A DNA stretch of 64,000 nt, from contig NZ_CADIKM010000004.1 in the NCBI RefSeq assembly GCF_902859895.1, positions 62,001-126,000 on the forward strand. The letters are read 5' to 3'. The position numbers and the translations under genes were made by a program. This DNA is from Pararobbsia alpina. GTDB lineage: Bacteria; Pseudomonadota; Gammaproteobacteria; Burkholderiales; Burkholderiaceae. A model generated the notes under the pieces. That model had not been told where the DNA came from. It did no database searches and saw nothing but the letters and a program-made list of their open reading frames with translations. This document shows positions 49,902-58,352 of this stretch, piece after piece; within the stretch, counting starts at the first letter, position 1, and each line of letters starts with the position of its first letter.

Positions 49902-50903
49902 ATGTCCCGCCGCACAACGCTTACGCAGTACCTGATCGAGCAGCAACGTGAACACAACAATATTCCGGGCGATCTGCGCCTGCTGATCGAAGTCGTCGCA
50001 CGCGCCTGCAAGGCGATCGCGCATCACGTCAGCAAGGGAGCGCTCGGCGACGTGCTGGGCACCGCCGGTAGCGAAAACATCCAGGGCGAGGTGCAGAAGA
50101 AGCTCGACGTGCTGTCCAACGAAATCCTCCTGGAAGCCAATGAATGGGGCGGCAACCTCGCCGCGATGGCCTCTGAGGAGCTCGAAGAGATTCATCCGAT
50201 CCCCAATCGCTATCCGAAGGGCGAATACCTGCTGCTGTTCGATCCGCTCGACGGCTCCTCGAACATCGATGTGAACGTCTCGATCGGCACGATCTTCTCC
50301 GTGCTGCGCTGCCCCGACGGCGAACACCCGACCGAGCAGTCCTTCCTCCAGGAAGGCACGAAGCAGGTCGCGGCCGGCTACGCGGTCTACGGCCCGCAGA
50401 CGGTGCTGGTGCTGACGACCGGTAACGGTGTGCAGTCCTTCACGCTCGACCGCGAACTGGGCTCCTGGGTGCTGACCACGCGCAATATGACGATCCCGGC
50501 AGACACGCACGAATATGCCATCAACGCGTCGAACGCGCGCCACTGGTATCCGCCGGTCACGCGTTATGTAGGCGAACTGCTCGCCGGCAAGGACGGCCCG
50601 CGCGGCGCCGATTTCAATATGCGCTGGACCGCGTCGATGGTCGCCGACGTCAACCGGATCCTGGTCCGCGGCGGCATCTTCATGTATCCGGCCGACAAGC
50701 GCGATCCGTCGCGCCCGGGGCGCCTGCGGCTGCTCTATGAAGCCAACCCGATGTCGTTCATCGTCGAGCAGGCCGGCGGCGCCGCGACGACCGGCACCAC
50801 GCGTATTCTCGACGTCAAGCCCCAGCATCTGCACGAACGGGTCGCGGTCTTCCTCGGTTCGAAAAACGAAGTCGAGCGCGTGACGGGGTATCACGCGCCA
50901 TAG
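49902..50903 (+). CDS. fbp: Fructose-1,6-bisphosphatase class 1
   Basis: A 333-residue gluconeogenic phosphatase. The metal-binding site reads [14 protein letters not shown] (about residues 113-126), and the sugar-phosphate loop [20 protein letters not shown] and [12 protein letters not shown] follow. The length is standard. The start ATG follows GGAGG. It converges with a small hypothetical gene across a long hairpin. Confidence 0.96.
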   Translation: MSRRTTLTQYLIEQQREHNNIPGDLRLLIEVVARACKAIAHHVSKGALGDVLGTAGSENIQGEVQKKLDVLSNEILLEANEWGGNLAAMASEELEEIHPIPNRYPKGEYLLLFDPLDGSSNIDVNVSIGTIFSVLRCPDGEHPTEQSFLQEGTKQVAAGYAVYGPQTVLVLTTGNGVQSFTLDRELGSWVLTTRNMTIPADTHEYAINASNARHWYPPVTRYVGELLAGKDGPRGADFNMRWTASMVADVNRILVRGGIFMYPADKRDPSRPGRLRLLYEANPMSFIVEQAGGAATTGTTRILDVKPQHLHERVAVFLGSKNEVERVTGYHAP

Positions 50904-50921
50904 TCTCTGACAGCTCGGTCC

Positions 50922-50969
50922 GAGCAGCGGTGTCGCGCGCCCTTTCGCTCAGCGCGCGCACCGCTGCTC
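50922..50969. terminator. Long hairpin between convergent fbp and small hypothetical gene
   Basis: Left arm 50922-50939 (GAGCAGCGGTG, one bulged T, CGCGCG) pairs with right arm 50953-50969 over 17 bp, with a 13-base loop. It starts 18 bases after the fbp stop. No T run follows, so it may block convergent transcription or stabilise the mRNA end rather than be a classical terminator. The right arm overlaps the last codons of the opposing gene. Confidence 0.6.
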
Positions 50970-51227
50970 CGTCCCCACGCAGCTGCCATCGCAGCCTTGG
51001 CAATAGTACCGGTCGTGGACACAGACCGCGTGCCAGGCCTGGCCCGCCCCGGCATCGGCAAGCGCCGTGCCGATGCGGCGGCCCGCCTCGGCCGCGAAAA
51101 ACAGCGGTTCCCCGCCGAGCCCGCGGCTCAGCGACGGGTCGACCGAGTCACGACCGAATGCGTCTCGCAAGGCGTCGATAAACCGCGCGACCTCCGGCAT
51201 TTCCTCACGAAGTGGCTTGGCACTCAT
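50949..51227 (-). CDS. Small conserved-looking hypothetical protein with C-terminal cysteines
   Basis: A 92-residue protein, mostly helical at the N-terminus (PEVARFIDALRDAFGRDSVDPSL) with the phrase GGEPLFFAAEAGRRIGT, then a short Cys-rich end (CVHDRYYCQGCDGSC). It looks coding: its start has a GGGTG ribosome-like site and acidic/basic balance, unlike the Arg-rich shadows. The family is not recognised. The cysteines could bind metal. Confidence 0.6.
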   Translation of the reverse strand: MSAKPLREEMPEVARFIDALRDAFGRDSVDPSLSRGLGGEPLFFAAEAGRRIGTALADAGAGQAWHAVCVHDRYYCQGCDGSCVGTEQRCAR

Positions 51228-51391
51228 TTATTCACCCGCTGCAGGTAAGGATAAGGTCGACGCATGAAACTTGGCCGCTCGAGGCGACAATGCTGGGCGA
51301 AAACAACTGACAACATGCGTGCGCGGCTTGCCCATAGCGACCGCACAGCAGATACTGTACAAATATACAGCACCCGGCGGTAGGATGATCA

Positions 51392-52486
51392 ATGGAAAGT
51401 AACGCGGCCCCGGCTTCGGCTGACTTGCCGGAAGACCCGGTATTCGAGCAGATCCGGCAGGAGGTCGCCCGGCTCGGCCGCTCTCAAGACAATGCACGGC
51501 TCGACCGGCTGCTCGGCGAACTCGAGACGCCGATCGTCTTTGTCGACCTGGAAACCACAGGCGGCAATGTTCAACTCGACCGGATCACCGAGATCGGCCT
51601 GGTCGAGATCAGCCGCTCGGGCGTCGATTCCTGGACCTTGCTGGTCGATCCAGGGCAGGAGATTCCGCCCTTCATCCAGGATCTGACCGGCATTTCGAAT
51701 GAGATGGTCCGGGGCCAGCCGGCTTTCGGCGCGCTCGCGGACAGCCTCGCGGCCCGGCTCGAGGGCAAGCTGTTCGTCGCCCATAACGCGCGCTTCGACT
51801 ACGGCTTTTTGCAGCATTCGTTCGAACGGGCGGGCATTCGCTTCGAGGCGGATATGCTGTGCACAGTCCAGCTCTCGCGCAGGCTGTTTCCAACGGCCGC
51901 GCGGCATGGACTCAGTGCCCTGATCGAACGGTTCAGCCTCGAGCCCTTGGGACGCCATCGCGCGCTCGCCGACGCCGATCTCATCTGGCAGTTCTGGCAG
52001 GTGATCCACGCGCACCATCCCGCCGAACGCATCCAGACAGCGATCGAATCGCTGACGCGACGCCCCGCCAGGGAGACCAAGGAACCCGGGGATTCGACCC
52101 GGCAGGTCCAATCGACGGTAGCAGTGCAGTCGACGGTCGCCGCGCAGTCGACAGTTGCCATGCAGTCGATCGAGCCGATCCCATTGAGAGAGCAGATGCA
52201 GCAGACAAAGGATAGTGACGGGACCTCGCCGTTGACCGGCATTCAGCCAGGGCAACTGTCGAATTGGGGAACGGAAATGGCAGCAGATCTGGTAGCGGAA
52301 TTCGCATTGGTCGGCGACAGCCCGCCGGCCCTGCGCAAAACACGAGCTTCGACCGAGCGTCCACGAGCACGTCGCCGCGCGGCGGAGCCGCTGGTCGCGC
52401 AAATGTCGTTCGAGTGGGGAGACTCGCCAAACGTCACCGGCGAGGAACGATCCCCCGACTCTGTGCCGCAGGCCGGACAAGGCTGA
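51392..52486 (+). CDS. DNA polymerase III epsilon-like 3'-5' exonuclease with repeat-containing tail
   Basis: A 364-residue protein. Residues about 45-215 form a DEDDh exonuclease domain: Exo I VFVDLETTGG, Exo II AHNARFDYGFLQ, Exo III HRALADADLIWQFW. The rest (about 230-364) is low complexity with four copies of a hexapeptide VQSTVA (one degenerate). Related epsilon-like proteins of about 460 residues carry a GIY-YIG nuclease domain after the exonuclease; I see none here. The genuine replicative dnaQ is about 240 residues, so this is a paralogue of unknown role. Confidence 0.85.
   Translation: MESNAAPASADLPEDPVFEQIRQEVARLGRSQDNARLDRLLGELETPIVFVDLETTGGNVQLDRITEIGLVEISRSGVDSWTLLVDPGQEIPPFIQDLTGISNEMVRGQPAFGALADSLAARLEGKLFVAHNARFDYGFLQHSFERAGIRFEADMLCTVQLSRRLFPTAARHGLSALIERFSLEPLGRHRALADADLIWQFWQVIHAHHPAERIQTAIESLTRRPARETKEPGDSTRQVQSTVAVQSTVAAQSTVAMQSIEPIPLREQMQQTKDSDGTSPLTGIQPGQLSNWGTEMAADLVAEFALVGDSPPALRKTRASTERPRARRRAAEPLVAQMSFEWGDSPNVTGEERSPDSVPQAGQG
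52106..52177. repeat. Four 18-base tandem units inside the exonuclease gene
   Basis: Units start at 52106, 52124, 52142 and 52160 and encode VQSTVA, VQSTVA, AQSTVA and MQSIEP. The period of 18 keeps the frame, so copy number changes would only lengthen or shorten the tail. Confidence 0.85.
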
Positions 52487-52644
52487 TCAGGTGTGCCCGC
52501 AAGCGGCGTTATCCATGCCAGTTGCGTATTCGAAGCGACTCGTGCCACCGGCAATGCCGAGGTACGACGGGGGCCTCTGCGGCCGGATGCCCGTCGTTCA
52601 CTTTGCAAGGGCCGCGCTCAGCTCTCGCGAACGCGGCACGTTCA

Positions 52645-53238
52645 TCAGGGAATGAACTTGCCTTCCGAGGCGATCTCGGCGAGCAGCTTGCGGGAGCTCG
52701 GCGATTCGCGCTCCTGCAGCGCGGCAGGCAACACCGACTTGTCCCCCAGCTTGCCAATCGCAATCCCGGCCTCGACCGCGTAGTTCTCGGGCAGACCGAG
52801 TTCGGCGCGGATCTTGTCCTTCAGGATGCCGGCCATGCCGTGCGCGGGCCAGCCCGAGGACCAGGCCTGCAGGGCGAGAAACCCCCAGGCGGCGCCTGTA
52901 TCGAACGAATGCGTCGGCCACGGTACTTCCGTGGTCCCGCCCGGCGGCAGCGAAGTCGTCTTCGAGAGCACGATCACGAGTGCCGAGGCGTTCTTCGCCC
53001 ATGATTGATTGAACTCGTTGAGAAAGCCGAGAAACTGATCCCAGTGCGGCGTATTGCGACGCGCGTAGATGAAACGCCAGGGCTGCGCGTTGGACGACGA
53101 AGGCGCCCAGCGGGCGGCTTCGAACAAGGAGCGGAGTGTCGCTTCAGGAATCTCTTCACCACTGTAGGCACGCGGCGACCAGCGTTCGAGAAACTGCTTG
53201 TCGATCGGATGGTCGGCAGTGCGCGAATGAGTGCTCAT
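52645..53238 (-). CDS. Nitroreductase-family FMN oxidoreductase
   Basis: A 197-residue nitroreductase-fold protein. N-terminal FMN phosphate-binding RWSPRAYSGEEI (about residues 19-30) and the helix AARWAPSSSNAQPWRF are present, with GLPENYAVEAGIAIGKLGD near the C-terminus. The start is MSTHSRTADHPIDKQF. Such enzymes reduce nitro groups or quinones with NAD(P)H. The substrate is unknown. Monocistronic. Confidence 0.92.
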   Translation of the reverse strand: MSTHSRTADHPIDKQFLERWSPRAYSGEEIPEATLRSLFEAARWAPSSSNAQPWRFIYARRNTPHWDQFLGFLNEFNQSWAKNASALVIVLSKTTSLPPGGTTEVPWPTHSFDTGAAWGFLALQAWSSGWPAHGMAGILKDKIRAELGLPENYAVEAGIAIGKLGDKSVLPAALQERESPSSRKLLAEIASEGKFIP

Positions 53239-53589
53239 GCGTGTGTCCTGTGTTATCGAGGGAAAGCTGCCGAAAGGCGACCGGTGGTCCGCTCCATGCC
53301 ATGCCGTGAGGAACGACAGGCCCATGGGGACGGACCGATGGCCGTGTGCGGCACGAGCGCCGCAACGGATGTCATGGTACCTGCTTGTACGGAGGTTTCG
53401 GGGAAGCGGGAATCGCATCGGGCCGACTCGATGAGACGGGCTCACCGGCTAAGGCGTGATTCAAATCCGTTACGTTTTTGCACCGAACCCGCCGCAATGC
53501 CACGCCCAGCCCCGCACAAGCGCCTGCCATGGGACCTGGAACGGATCGTGCATCTGATCGCATGAGACGATCCACCAGGGGAAAGAATC
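53239..53589. other. Gene-free stretch upstream of the nitroreductase gene
   Basis: About 350 bases between divergent genes. Reading frames here are short and unlike proteins. No promoter or structured element is confidently recognised. Confidence 0.35.
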
Positions 53590-53916
53590 ATGACTATGCA
53601 AGCTCAACCCAATCAGGACGAAGAGCAAAAATTCCGTTCGATGCTCGATAAGCTGCTCGACTTCCCGCGCTGGACCTCGAAGCAGCAACTCGAGTTGGAA
53701 ATGGCCCGCGATGCGGCGAACACCATGTTGCACGCGGCCGAATCGATGCGCCACGGCGCGCCCGATACCCTTGCAGCGCTGCGGGTATTGCGGCTCGCGA
53801 AAGCCGTCGACTATGTGCTGACTGCCCTGGCTGCCCAGCGCGACATCCGTCCAGCCACGCTGCGCGCCGTGTTCAATCTGGCGGGTCTGCCTGTCGATCC
53901 GGCCTACGGTCGTTGA
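53590..53916 (+). CDS. Small helical hypothetical protein
   Basis: A 108-residue protein, likely all-helical (RSMLDKLLDFPRWTSKQQLELEMARDAANTMLHAAESM and LRVLRLAKAVDYVLTALA). The ATG follows a GGGGAAAGAA ribosome site. No family is recognised, and no signal peptide or membrane segment is seen. It looks like a real cytosolic protein because of composition and codon structure. An IS605-like right-end remnant begins five bases after the stop. Confidence 0.6.
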   Translation: MTMQAQPNQDEEQKFRSMLDKLLDFPRWTSKQQLELEMARDAANTMLHAAESMRHGAPDTLAALRVLRLAKAVDYVLTALAAQRDIRPATLRAVFNLAGLPVDPAYGR

Positions 53917-53920
53917 GAAA

Positions 53921-53968
53921 GGTGACGTCCTCCCCTACTTGAAGGAAGGGAATTCCCACTTCAAGGTG
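53921..53968 (-). mobile_element. Probable IS200/IS605-type (TnpB/omega-RNA) right-end remnant
   Basis: Read on the minus strand, CTTGAAGTGGGAATTCCC (53965-53948) is followed by a CTTCAAG arm and then GGGGAGGACGTCACC ending near 53921. The arms form a hairpin (CTTGAAG/CTTCAAG outside, GGGAA/TTCCC inside). This phrase order resembles the right end of IS1341-type elements, which is the 3' end of the TnpB guide (omega) RNA. No tnpB gene is next to it. The call rests on remembered similarity, and an ordinary terminator hairpin is the alternative. Confidence 0.45.
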
Positions 53969-53974
53969 CCGTAT

Positions 53975-54567
53975 CTATCCGTGGGTCGCGGCTGCTGGTT
54001 TCCATCCCCGCACGCGCGTCGCTTCGAAATGGACCTCGCCCGGAATGCCGGTGGGTGCCGCATGCAGACGCATACCATCAGGCAGCATCGGCGATTTCGG
54101 CATATGGGAGCTGACCATCTTCGCGAGCAATGCCCACAACACCGGGTTCTTCACCGCGAAGTGGTACGGGCGCCGCCGTCGCACGGTATGGATGGCGGAT
54201 GGGCCATGTCGGCACTGCCGTCGCCCGAGTTCACCTGGATGGGTATGGCCGTCATTCGCCGACGCCCGGCGGCGCGGCGGCGGACGCGCAAACGCGCGGC
54301 ACGCGGGGTCATCACTTCGTACTGGGTGCAGTGCTCGAACAAGAGGCTGAACTCGTCATCCCCCACCTTGAGGTTGACGGTCGGCACGAGTGGAAACGCG
54401 CTCGTCTTGTTGAGTTCGTCAATATAGTTGCAGGCAGCTGATGTTTGCGCGAACGCGCGCGAGCGTCGCCGCTGTTCGCCGCGAGCCGCATTGCGACGCT
54501 GTTCACGCAACGATAGCCATGCCAATGCCGTACAGGCGATCGCCAGGATCGCTAGAAATTCCGCCAT
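53975..54567 (-). pseudogene. Broken gene, membrane-anchored GRAM/PH-like protein remnant
   Basis: From ATG 54567 the first about 85 residues look real: an N-terminal membrane helix (MAEFLAILAIACTALAWLSL), an Arg-rich basic stretch, then YIDELNKTSAFPLVPTVNLKVGDDEFSLLFEHCTQYEV. This resembles the N-terminal half of bacterial GRAM/PH-like proteins. The frame then runs into Arg/Pro-rich nonsense. In another frame (53975-54184) the phrase HFAVKNPVLWALLAKMVSS and GMRLHAAPTGIPGEVHFEATR looks like the matching C-terminal end. The middle seems deleted or frameshifted around 54190-54310. The IS-like remnant lies just beyond the 3' end. Confidence 0.5.
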
Positions 54568-54958
54568 GCAAGCCTCCGCTGACCGTCGAAACGACTCGTC
54601 GAAGCGGGATGCTATCGGGTGGATTCAACTTTTTATGTGCTGTTCCGAACATCCCATCGCGTTCGGAAAGCAACTCTTCAGACAAAACTCAATCTTGCGC
54701 GCTGCCCTGTCCGGCGCCGACGTTCGCGGACTCCGAGACCGGTCGAACCCGACATCATGTGCGCAAGCGCACAAGCCGTGTATCGCTTTCGAAACATCTC
54801 CGGCAAACGCCTAGTGCGGTCCCTCGCTTCATGGCTCATCGGGATCCGCTCGACTCGATCACGCTCACGGGTCTGTACGAGCGCAAGTAACGCACACGAG
54901 GGAGCCAAACCCGGAGCTTCGCTACAATGTCGGCTTTGCCGCACTCTCCCGCCCATTC
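54568..54958. other. Gene-free stretch upstream of the MFS transporter
   Basis: About 390 bases without a supported gene. Composition is somewhat more AT-rich around 54600-54700. The promoters of the transporter and of the broken gene would be here. No regulator site is recognised. Confidence 0.3.
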
Positions 54959-56323
54959 ATGCTCCATCCCGACGGACTTCCGACGCCGCGCCGCTACTGG
55001 GCGTTGCTCGCGCTTGCGCTAGGCACCTCGCTCGCCGTACTCGATGGCGCCATTGCCAATATCGCCTTGCCCACCATCGGGAAGGTACTCCAGTCCGATC
55101 CGGCCACCTCCGTCTGGGTGGTCAATGCCTATCAGATGGCGATCATGATCTCGCTGCTGCCACTCGCGTCGCTCGCCGAACGGGTCGGCTATCGGCGCGT
55201 CTTTCTCAGCGGTCTCGTGCTCTTCACGGCGGCTTCGCTCGCCTGCGCGCTGTCGACGAGCCTTGGCACACTGATCGCCGCGCGGGTGATCCAGGGGTTC
55301 GGCGCGGCCGGCCTGATGAGCGTCAATATCGCGGTATTGCGAATGATCTTTCCGGTCAGGCAGCTGGGCCACGGCGTCGCGATCAATGCAAGCATCGTCG
55401 CGGTCGCCTCGGCGATCGGACCGACCATGGCCTCGGGGATTCTAGCGATCGCGAGCTGGAACTGGCTGTTCGCGGTCAACGTGCCGATCGGCATCGCCGC
55501 ATTCGCGGTCGGCCTGCGCGCGCTGCCGAACAACGAACTGCACAACCGCCCCTATGACTATTTGAGTGCCGTGCTCAATGCACTGACTTTCGGGCTGGCG
55601 ATTCTTGCCGTCGACGGTCTCGGCCATCGCGGCGGACAAGTCTGGGTCGTCGCCGAATTCCTTGGGGCGATCGTCATCGGCATCATCTTCGTGCGACGCC
55701 AGCTCTCGCAAGCCGCCCCGCTGCTGCCGGTCGACCTGCTGCGCATTCCGCCGTTCGCGATGGCGATCGGCACCTCGGTCTGCGCGTTCATTTCGCAGAT
55801 GCTGGCCTTTGTGTCCCTGCCCTTCTATCTGCAAGACGCGCTCGGCCGCTCACAGGTCGAGACCGGACTGCTGATGACACCGTGGCCGCTGACGATCGTC
55901 GTGATCGCGCCGCTCGCGGGTTATCTGTCGGGCCGCATCGCGGCGGGCATCCTCGGCGGCATCGGCCTGATCGCTTTCGCACTCGGCCTGCTGCTGCTTG
56001 CGACGTTGCCGGCCCATCCGTCGGCGTTCGACATCATCTGGCGCATGGCAATCTGCGGTTTCGGCTATGGCATGTTCCAGACGCCGAACAACCGCGCGAT
56101 CCTCTCGTCGGCGCCGCGCGAACGCTCCGGCGGCGCAAGCGGCATGCTCGGCGCAGCGCGGCTGACCGGACAGACACTCGGCGCGGCATTCGTCGCGGTG
56201 ATCTTCGGCGTGCTGCCCACGCACGGCACGACAGTCACGCTCGTGGTCGGTGCGGGCTTTTCCGCCTTGGCGGCCATCGTCAGCCTCGGCCGGCTCGCCA
56301 GCCGGCCTGTCGTGGCCGCTTGA
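54959..56323 (+). CDS. MFS multidrug exporter (DHA2 / EmrB-QacA type)
   Basis: A 454-residue inner-membrane drug/proton antiporter with 14 predicted membrane segments. The N-terminal helix carries LAVLDGAIANIALPTI (DHA2 motif D1 region), motif A appears as LAERVGYRRVFL, and motif C-like GPTMASGILAIASWNWLFAVNVPIG matches. No TetR/MarR regulator or adaptor lies next to it, so the substrate is unknown. Confidence 0.92.
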   Translation: MLHPDGLPTPRRYWALLALALGTSLAVLDGAIANIALPTIGKVLQSDPATSVWVVNAYQMAIMISLLPLASLAERVGYRRVFLSGLVLFTAASLACALSTSLGTLIAARVIQGFGAAGLMSVNIAVLRMIFPVRQLGHGVAINASIVAVASAIGPTMASGILAIASWNWLFAVNVPIGIAAFAVGLRALPNNELHNRPYDYLSAVLNALTFGLAILAVDGLGHRGGQVWVVAEFLGAIVIGIIFVRRQLSQAAPLLPVDLLRIPPFAMAIGTSVCAFISQMLAFVSLPFYLQDALGRSQVETGLLMTPWPLTIVVIAPLAGYLSGRIAAGILGGIGLIAFALGLLLLATLPAHPSAFDIIWRMAICGFGYGMFQTPNNRAILSSAPRERSGGASGMLGAARLTGQTLGAAFVAVIFGVLPTHGTTVTLVVGAGFSALAAIVSLGRLASRPVVAA

Positions 56324-56631
56324 GGCATTCAGCCCCAATGTTTCAACCGCTTATCGTTTTCGGCGAATCCGCGGTCCCCGCCATCATGCTCCAGTCCCCG
56401 CCCCGTATCAAACCGATCTTGGAATGAACCTTGCTTAATAGTGGCAGGTGATTTTTCCTGCCAAAGGGTGTGCCATTGGCTAAAGTGAAAGCAGCGGCGC
56501 AACACACTGGCGATCAGGCAGATTGATGTAAGCATACCGTCGCATGGAAACACACACTCCGCGGCGGCATCGGAAGTTTAGGCAGGTCACCTGAGTGCCC
56601 TGGGCTGTTCAATCCGGTAAGCGAGGCCACC
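56324..56631. other. Intergenic stretch with a small hairpin
   Basis: About 310 bases without a larger gene. A perfect 7-bp inverted repeat TGGCAGG/CCTGCCA (56442-56448 with 56457-56463, loop TGATTTTT) stands about 120 bases after the transporter gene. It has no T run after it. Nothing else is recognised. Confidence 0.35.
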
Positions 56632-56793
56632 ATGAGCATATTTGCGTATCGCCGTCACCTGCGTTTCCTAAGTCATCAACAACGGCGCGTCTGGTGGGAT
56701 CAACGCAAACGCCTGACGCCGCGCGTCAAAATCGGCGGCGCCTATGTGCCACCGAACGTGTCGCGCGCGTTCACCTACGTCAAGGTCGGTTGA
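56632..56793 (+). CDS. Small basic hypothetical protein (53 residues)
   Basis: ATG at 56632 is preceded by GCGAGGCCACC. The 53-residue product begins MSIFAYRRHLRFLSHQQRR and ends YVPPNVSRAFTYVKVG; it is basic, with three tryptophan/tyrosine-rich patches. Family unknown. Start signal and composition are plausible but the length makes the call uncertain. Confidence 0.4.
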   Translation: MSIFAYRRHLRFLSHQQRRVWWDQRKRLTPRVKIGGAYVPPNVSRAFTYVKVG

Positions 56794-56884
56794 GCACGTC
56801 GCACGAGGCGCGCAGACCGGCTCCCTCGCGCGATGTGGCCAGCGTCAGGCAGGTATGCCGATGCGCCGGCCCTTGGCGATTGAC

Positions 56885-57148
56885 CTATCCGACCAGCCCA
56901 TCGCTGTATCCGGAAAGGCGGCGCAGGCTGCTGATTGCCGCATGCGCGGCGCTGTGAAGACTCTCGGACCTGGGCGGCACGGCCGCCTTGGGGAGGGTGC
57001 TATTGGGCGCTCCCGCCGCCTCCATGCCTGAGTCCTCTGGAGCCGGGGCCACGACCGATTCGATCGGGTACCGGACGTGCAGGAACAGTGCGCTGGCCAC
57101 CAGCACGAAGAACAACAGCCACTGTCGAATCTGGGATTTCGTTTTCAT
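56885..57148 (-). CDS. Small single-pass membrane or exported hypothetical protein
   Basis: An 87-residue protein. Residues about 9-24 are a membrane anchor or uncleaved signal (WLLFFVLVASALFLHV), preceded by a positive MKTKSQIR. The remainder is Pro/Ala/Ser-rich. The ATG follows GAGAGGCAGTC, a good ribosome site. No family is recognised. Confidence 0.55.
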   Translation of the reverse strand: MKTKSQIRQWLLFFVLVASALFLHVRYPIESVVAPAPEDSGMEAAGAPNSTLPKAAVPPRSESLHSAAHAAISSLRRLSGYSDGLVG

Positions 57149-57741
57149 GACTGCCTCTCGATCGTTTTTTTATCGTGACGCGCCCGACGTTGTTCGATGT
57201 CACAAGCTGTGAGGCTGTGCCCGAGGTACGTCCGACTGTGTCACGCCTTGCCCCGTCTTCGTTCTGTCTTTGAGCTGGATTCCACCTGGCTCTTGAGACG
57301 CGCCACCTTTCCCGCCGGGGACGCAGTGAGAAGCAAGGTATGTGCCGATTCTCTCGAACCTGCTCGCAGGTCGGCGCGGGGGAAATGCGGGCGACAACGC
57401 TCCCGTGCTTTGCGCGTTGCGTCGCCATAGCTGCGCGGATGCGCTTGCAGTGGAAGACTTACCGGGGTGCTGTAACTTCGCGCCATCGACGATTCCGGAC
57501 GTTCCGGCCGTATTCCGCCCTCGGCGCGACCAGCCTTTCGATTCGTAAGGCTAACGGGAAGGCGGAGAGCGCATTGCCCATCCGTCCCCCTCGGTATCGC
57601 AAGATGCGAATGCGAGCCGAGGGGATTCAGGCACGGTCGATGCATCGACAGAGCGTGCGGTGGTCGTCGGACCGGGTATGTCCGGGCTCTGACCGCGCGG
57701 GCCGCATCCACGGCCCGATTCCCCAGAAAAGGAGAACAGCG
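57149..57741. other. Gene-free stretch upstream of the PA2169-family gene
   Basis: About 590 bases. Open frames on both strands exist but read as Arg/Ser/Pro-rich shadow sequence. No promoter is confidently identified; the only clear signal is the AAGGAGAAC ribosome site for the next gene. Confidence 0.35.
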
Positions 57742-58188
57742 ATGACGAATACCGTTTCCGTGCTCAATGACCTCATTGAAACCTCGAAGGACGGCGAGCA
57801 AGGGTTCTTGAAGGCAGCTGAGGATGCAAGCGATCCGAAGCTTAAAACGCTCTTCGCCGGACGCGCGGAAGAATGTGCGCGAGCGGTGCGTGAGTTACAG
57901 GCGCGCGTGGTCCAACTCGGCGGCAAGCCGGAAGACCGCGGTTCGGTCAGCGGCGCGCTGCATCGAGGCTGGGTCGACGTGAAGTCGGCACTCTCGAATC
58001 GGGATAACCATGCGATTCTCGCCGAATGCGAACGCGGTGAAGATGTCGCGAAGAAGCGCTATCGCGACGCGCTCGACAAGGACTTGCCGGCCGACATTCG
58101 CGCGCTGGTCGAGTTGCAGTTTCAGGGCGTCATTCAGAACCATGACCGCATCCGCGATCTGCGCGATCAGTACGCGGCACTGAAGTAA
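57742..58188 (+). CDS. PA2169-family four-helix-bundle protein (DUF2383)
   Basis: A 148-residue cytosolic helical protein. It begins MTNTVSVLNDLIETSKDGEQGF and contains AGRAEECARAVRELQARVVQLGG, the YciE/ferritin-like DUF2383 pattern, with Glu/Asp positions that could bind metal. The family is stress-associated and of unknown exact function. The start has a strong AAGGAGAAC site. The open frame reaching back to 57340 is not part of the gene. BON-domain genes follow on the other strand. Confidence 0.9.
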   Translation: MTNTVSVLNDLIETSKDGEQGFLKAAEDASDPKLKTLFAGRAEECARAVRELQARVVQLGGKPEDRGSVSGALHRGWVDVKSALSNRDNHAILAECERGEDVAKKRYRDALDKDLPADIRALVELQFQGVIQNHDRIRDLRDQYAALK

Positions 58189-58210
58189 GGCTCCCCGACG
58201 TTTCGAAAGG

Positions 58211-58243
58211 GCAAAAAAGAAGCGACGCAAAAGCGTCGCTTCT
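58211..58243 (-). terminator. Rho-independent terminator of the BON-domain gene
   Basis: A 10-bp perfect stem GAAGCGACGC/GCGTCGCTTC (58219-58228 with 58233-58242), a 4-base loop and, on the minus strand, six T (58218-58213). It lies about 110 bases beyond the BON gene stop and 30 bases after the PA2169-family gene, so it may also shape the end of that convergent transcript. Confidence 0.85.
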
Positions 58244-58352
58244 CACTCCTGCCCGGGCACATGCCCGGCAGCCCGAACCGGCGCCTGAATCACGCGCCTG
58301 ACGCGCCCGACAAGCTGTCGGGGCGCGCGGTTCACACCGCCAGTTGCCAGGT

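Noticed and set aside
57241-57801. A 186-codon open frame on the minus strand upstream of the PA2169-family gene
   Set aside because: It overlaps the start of the PA2169-family gene, has Arg/Ser/Pro-rich shadow composition and no ribosome site or recognisable domain.
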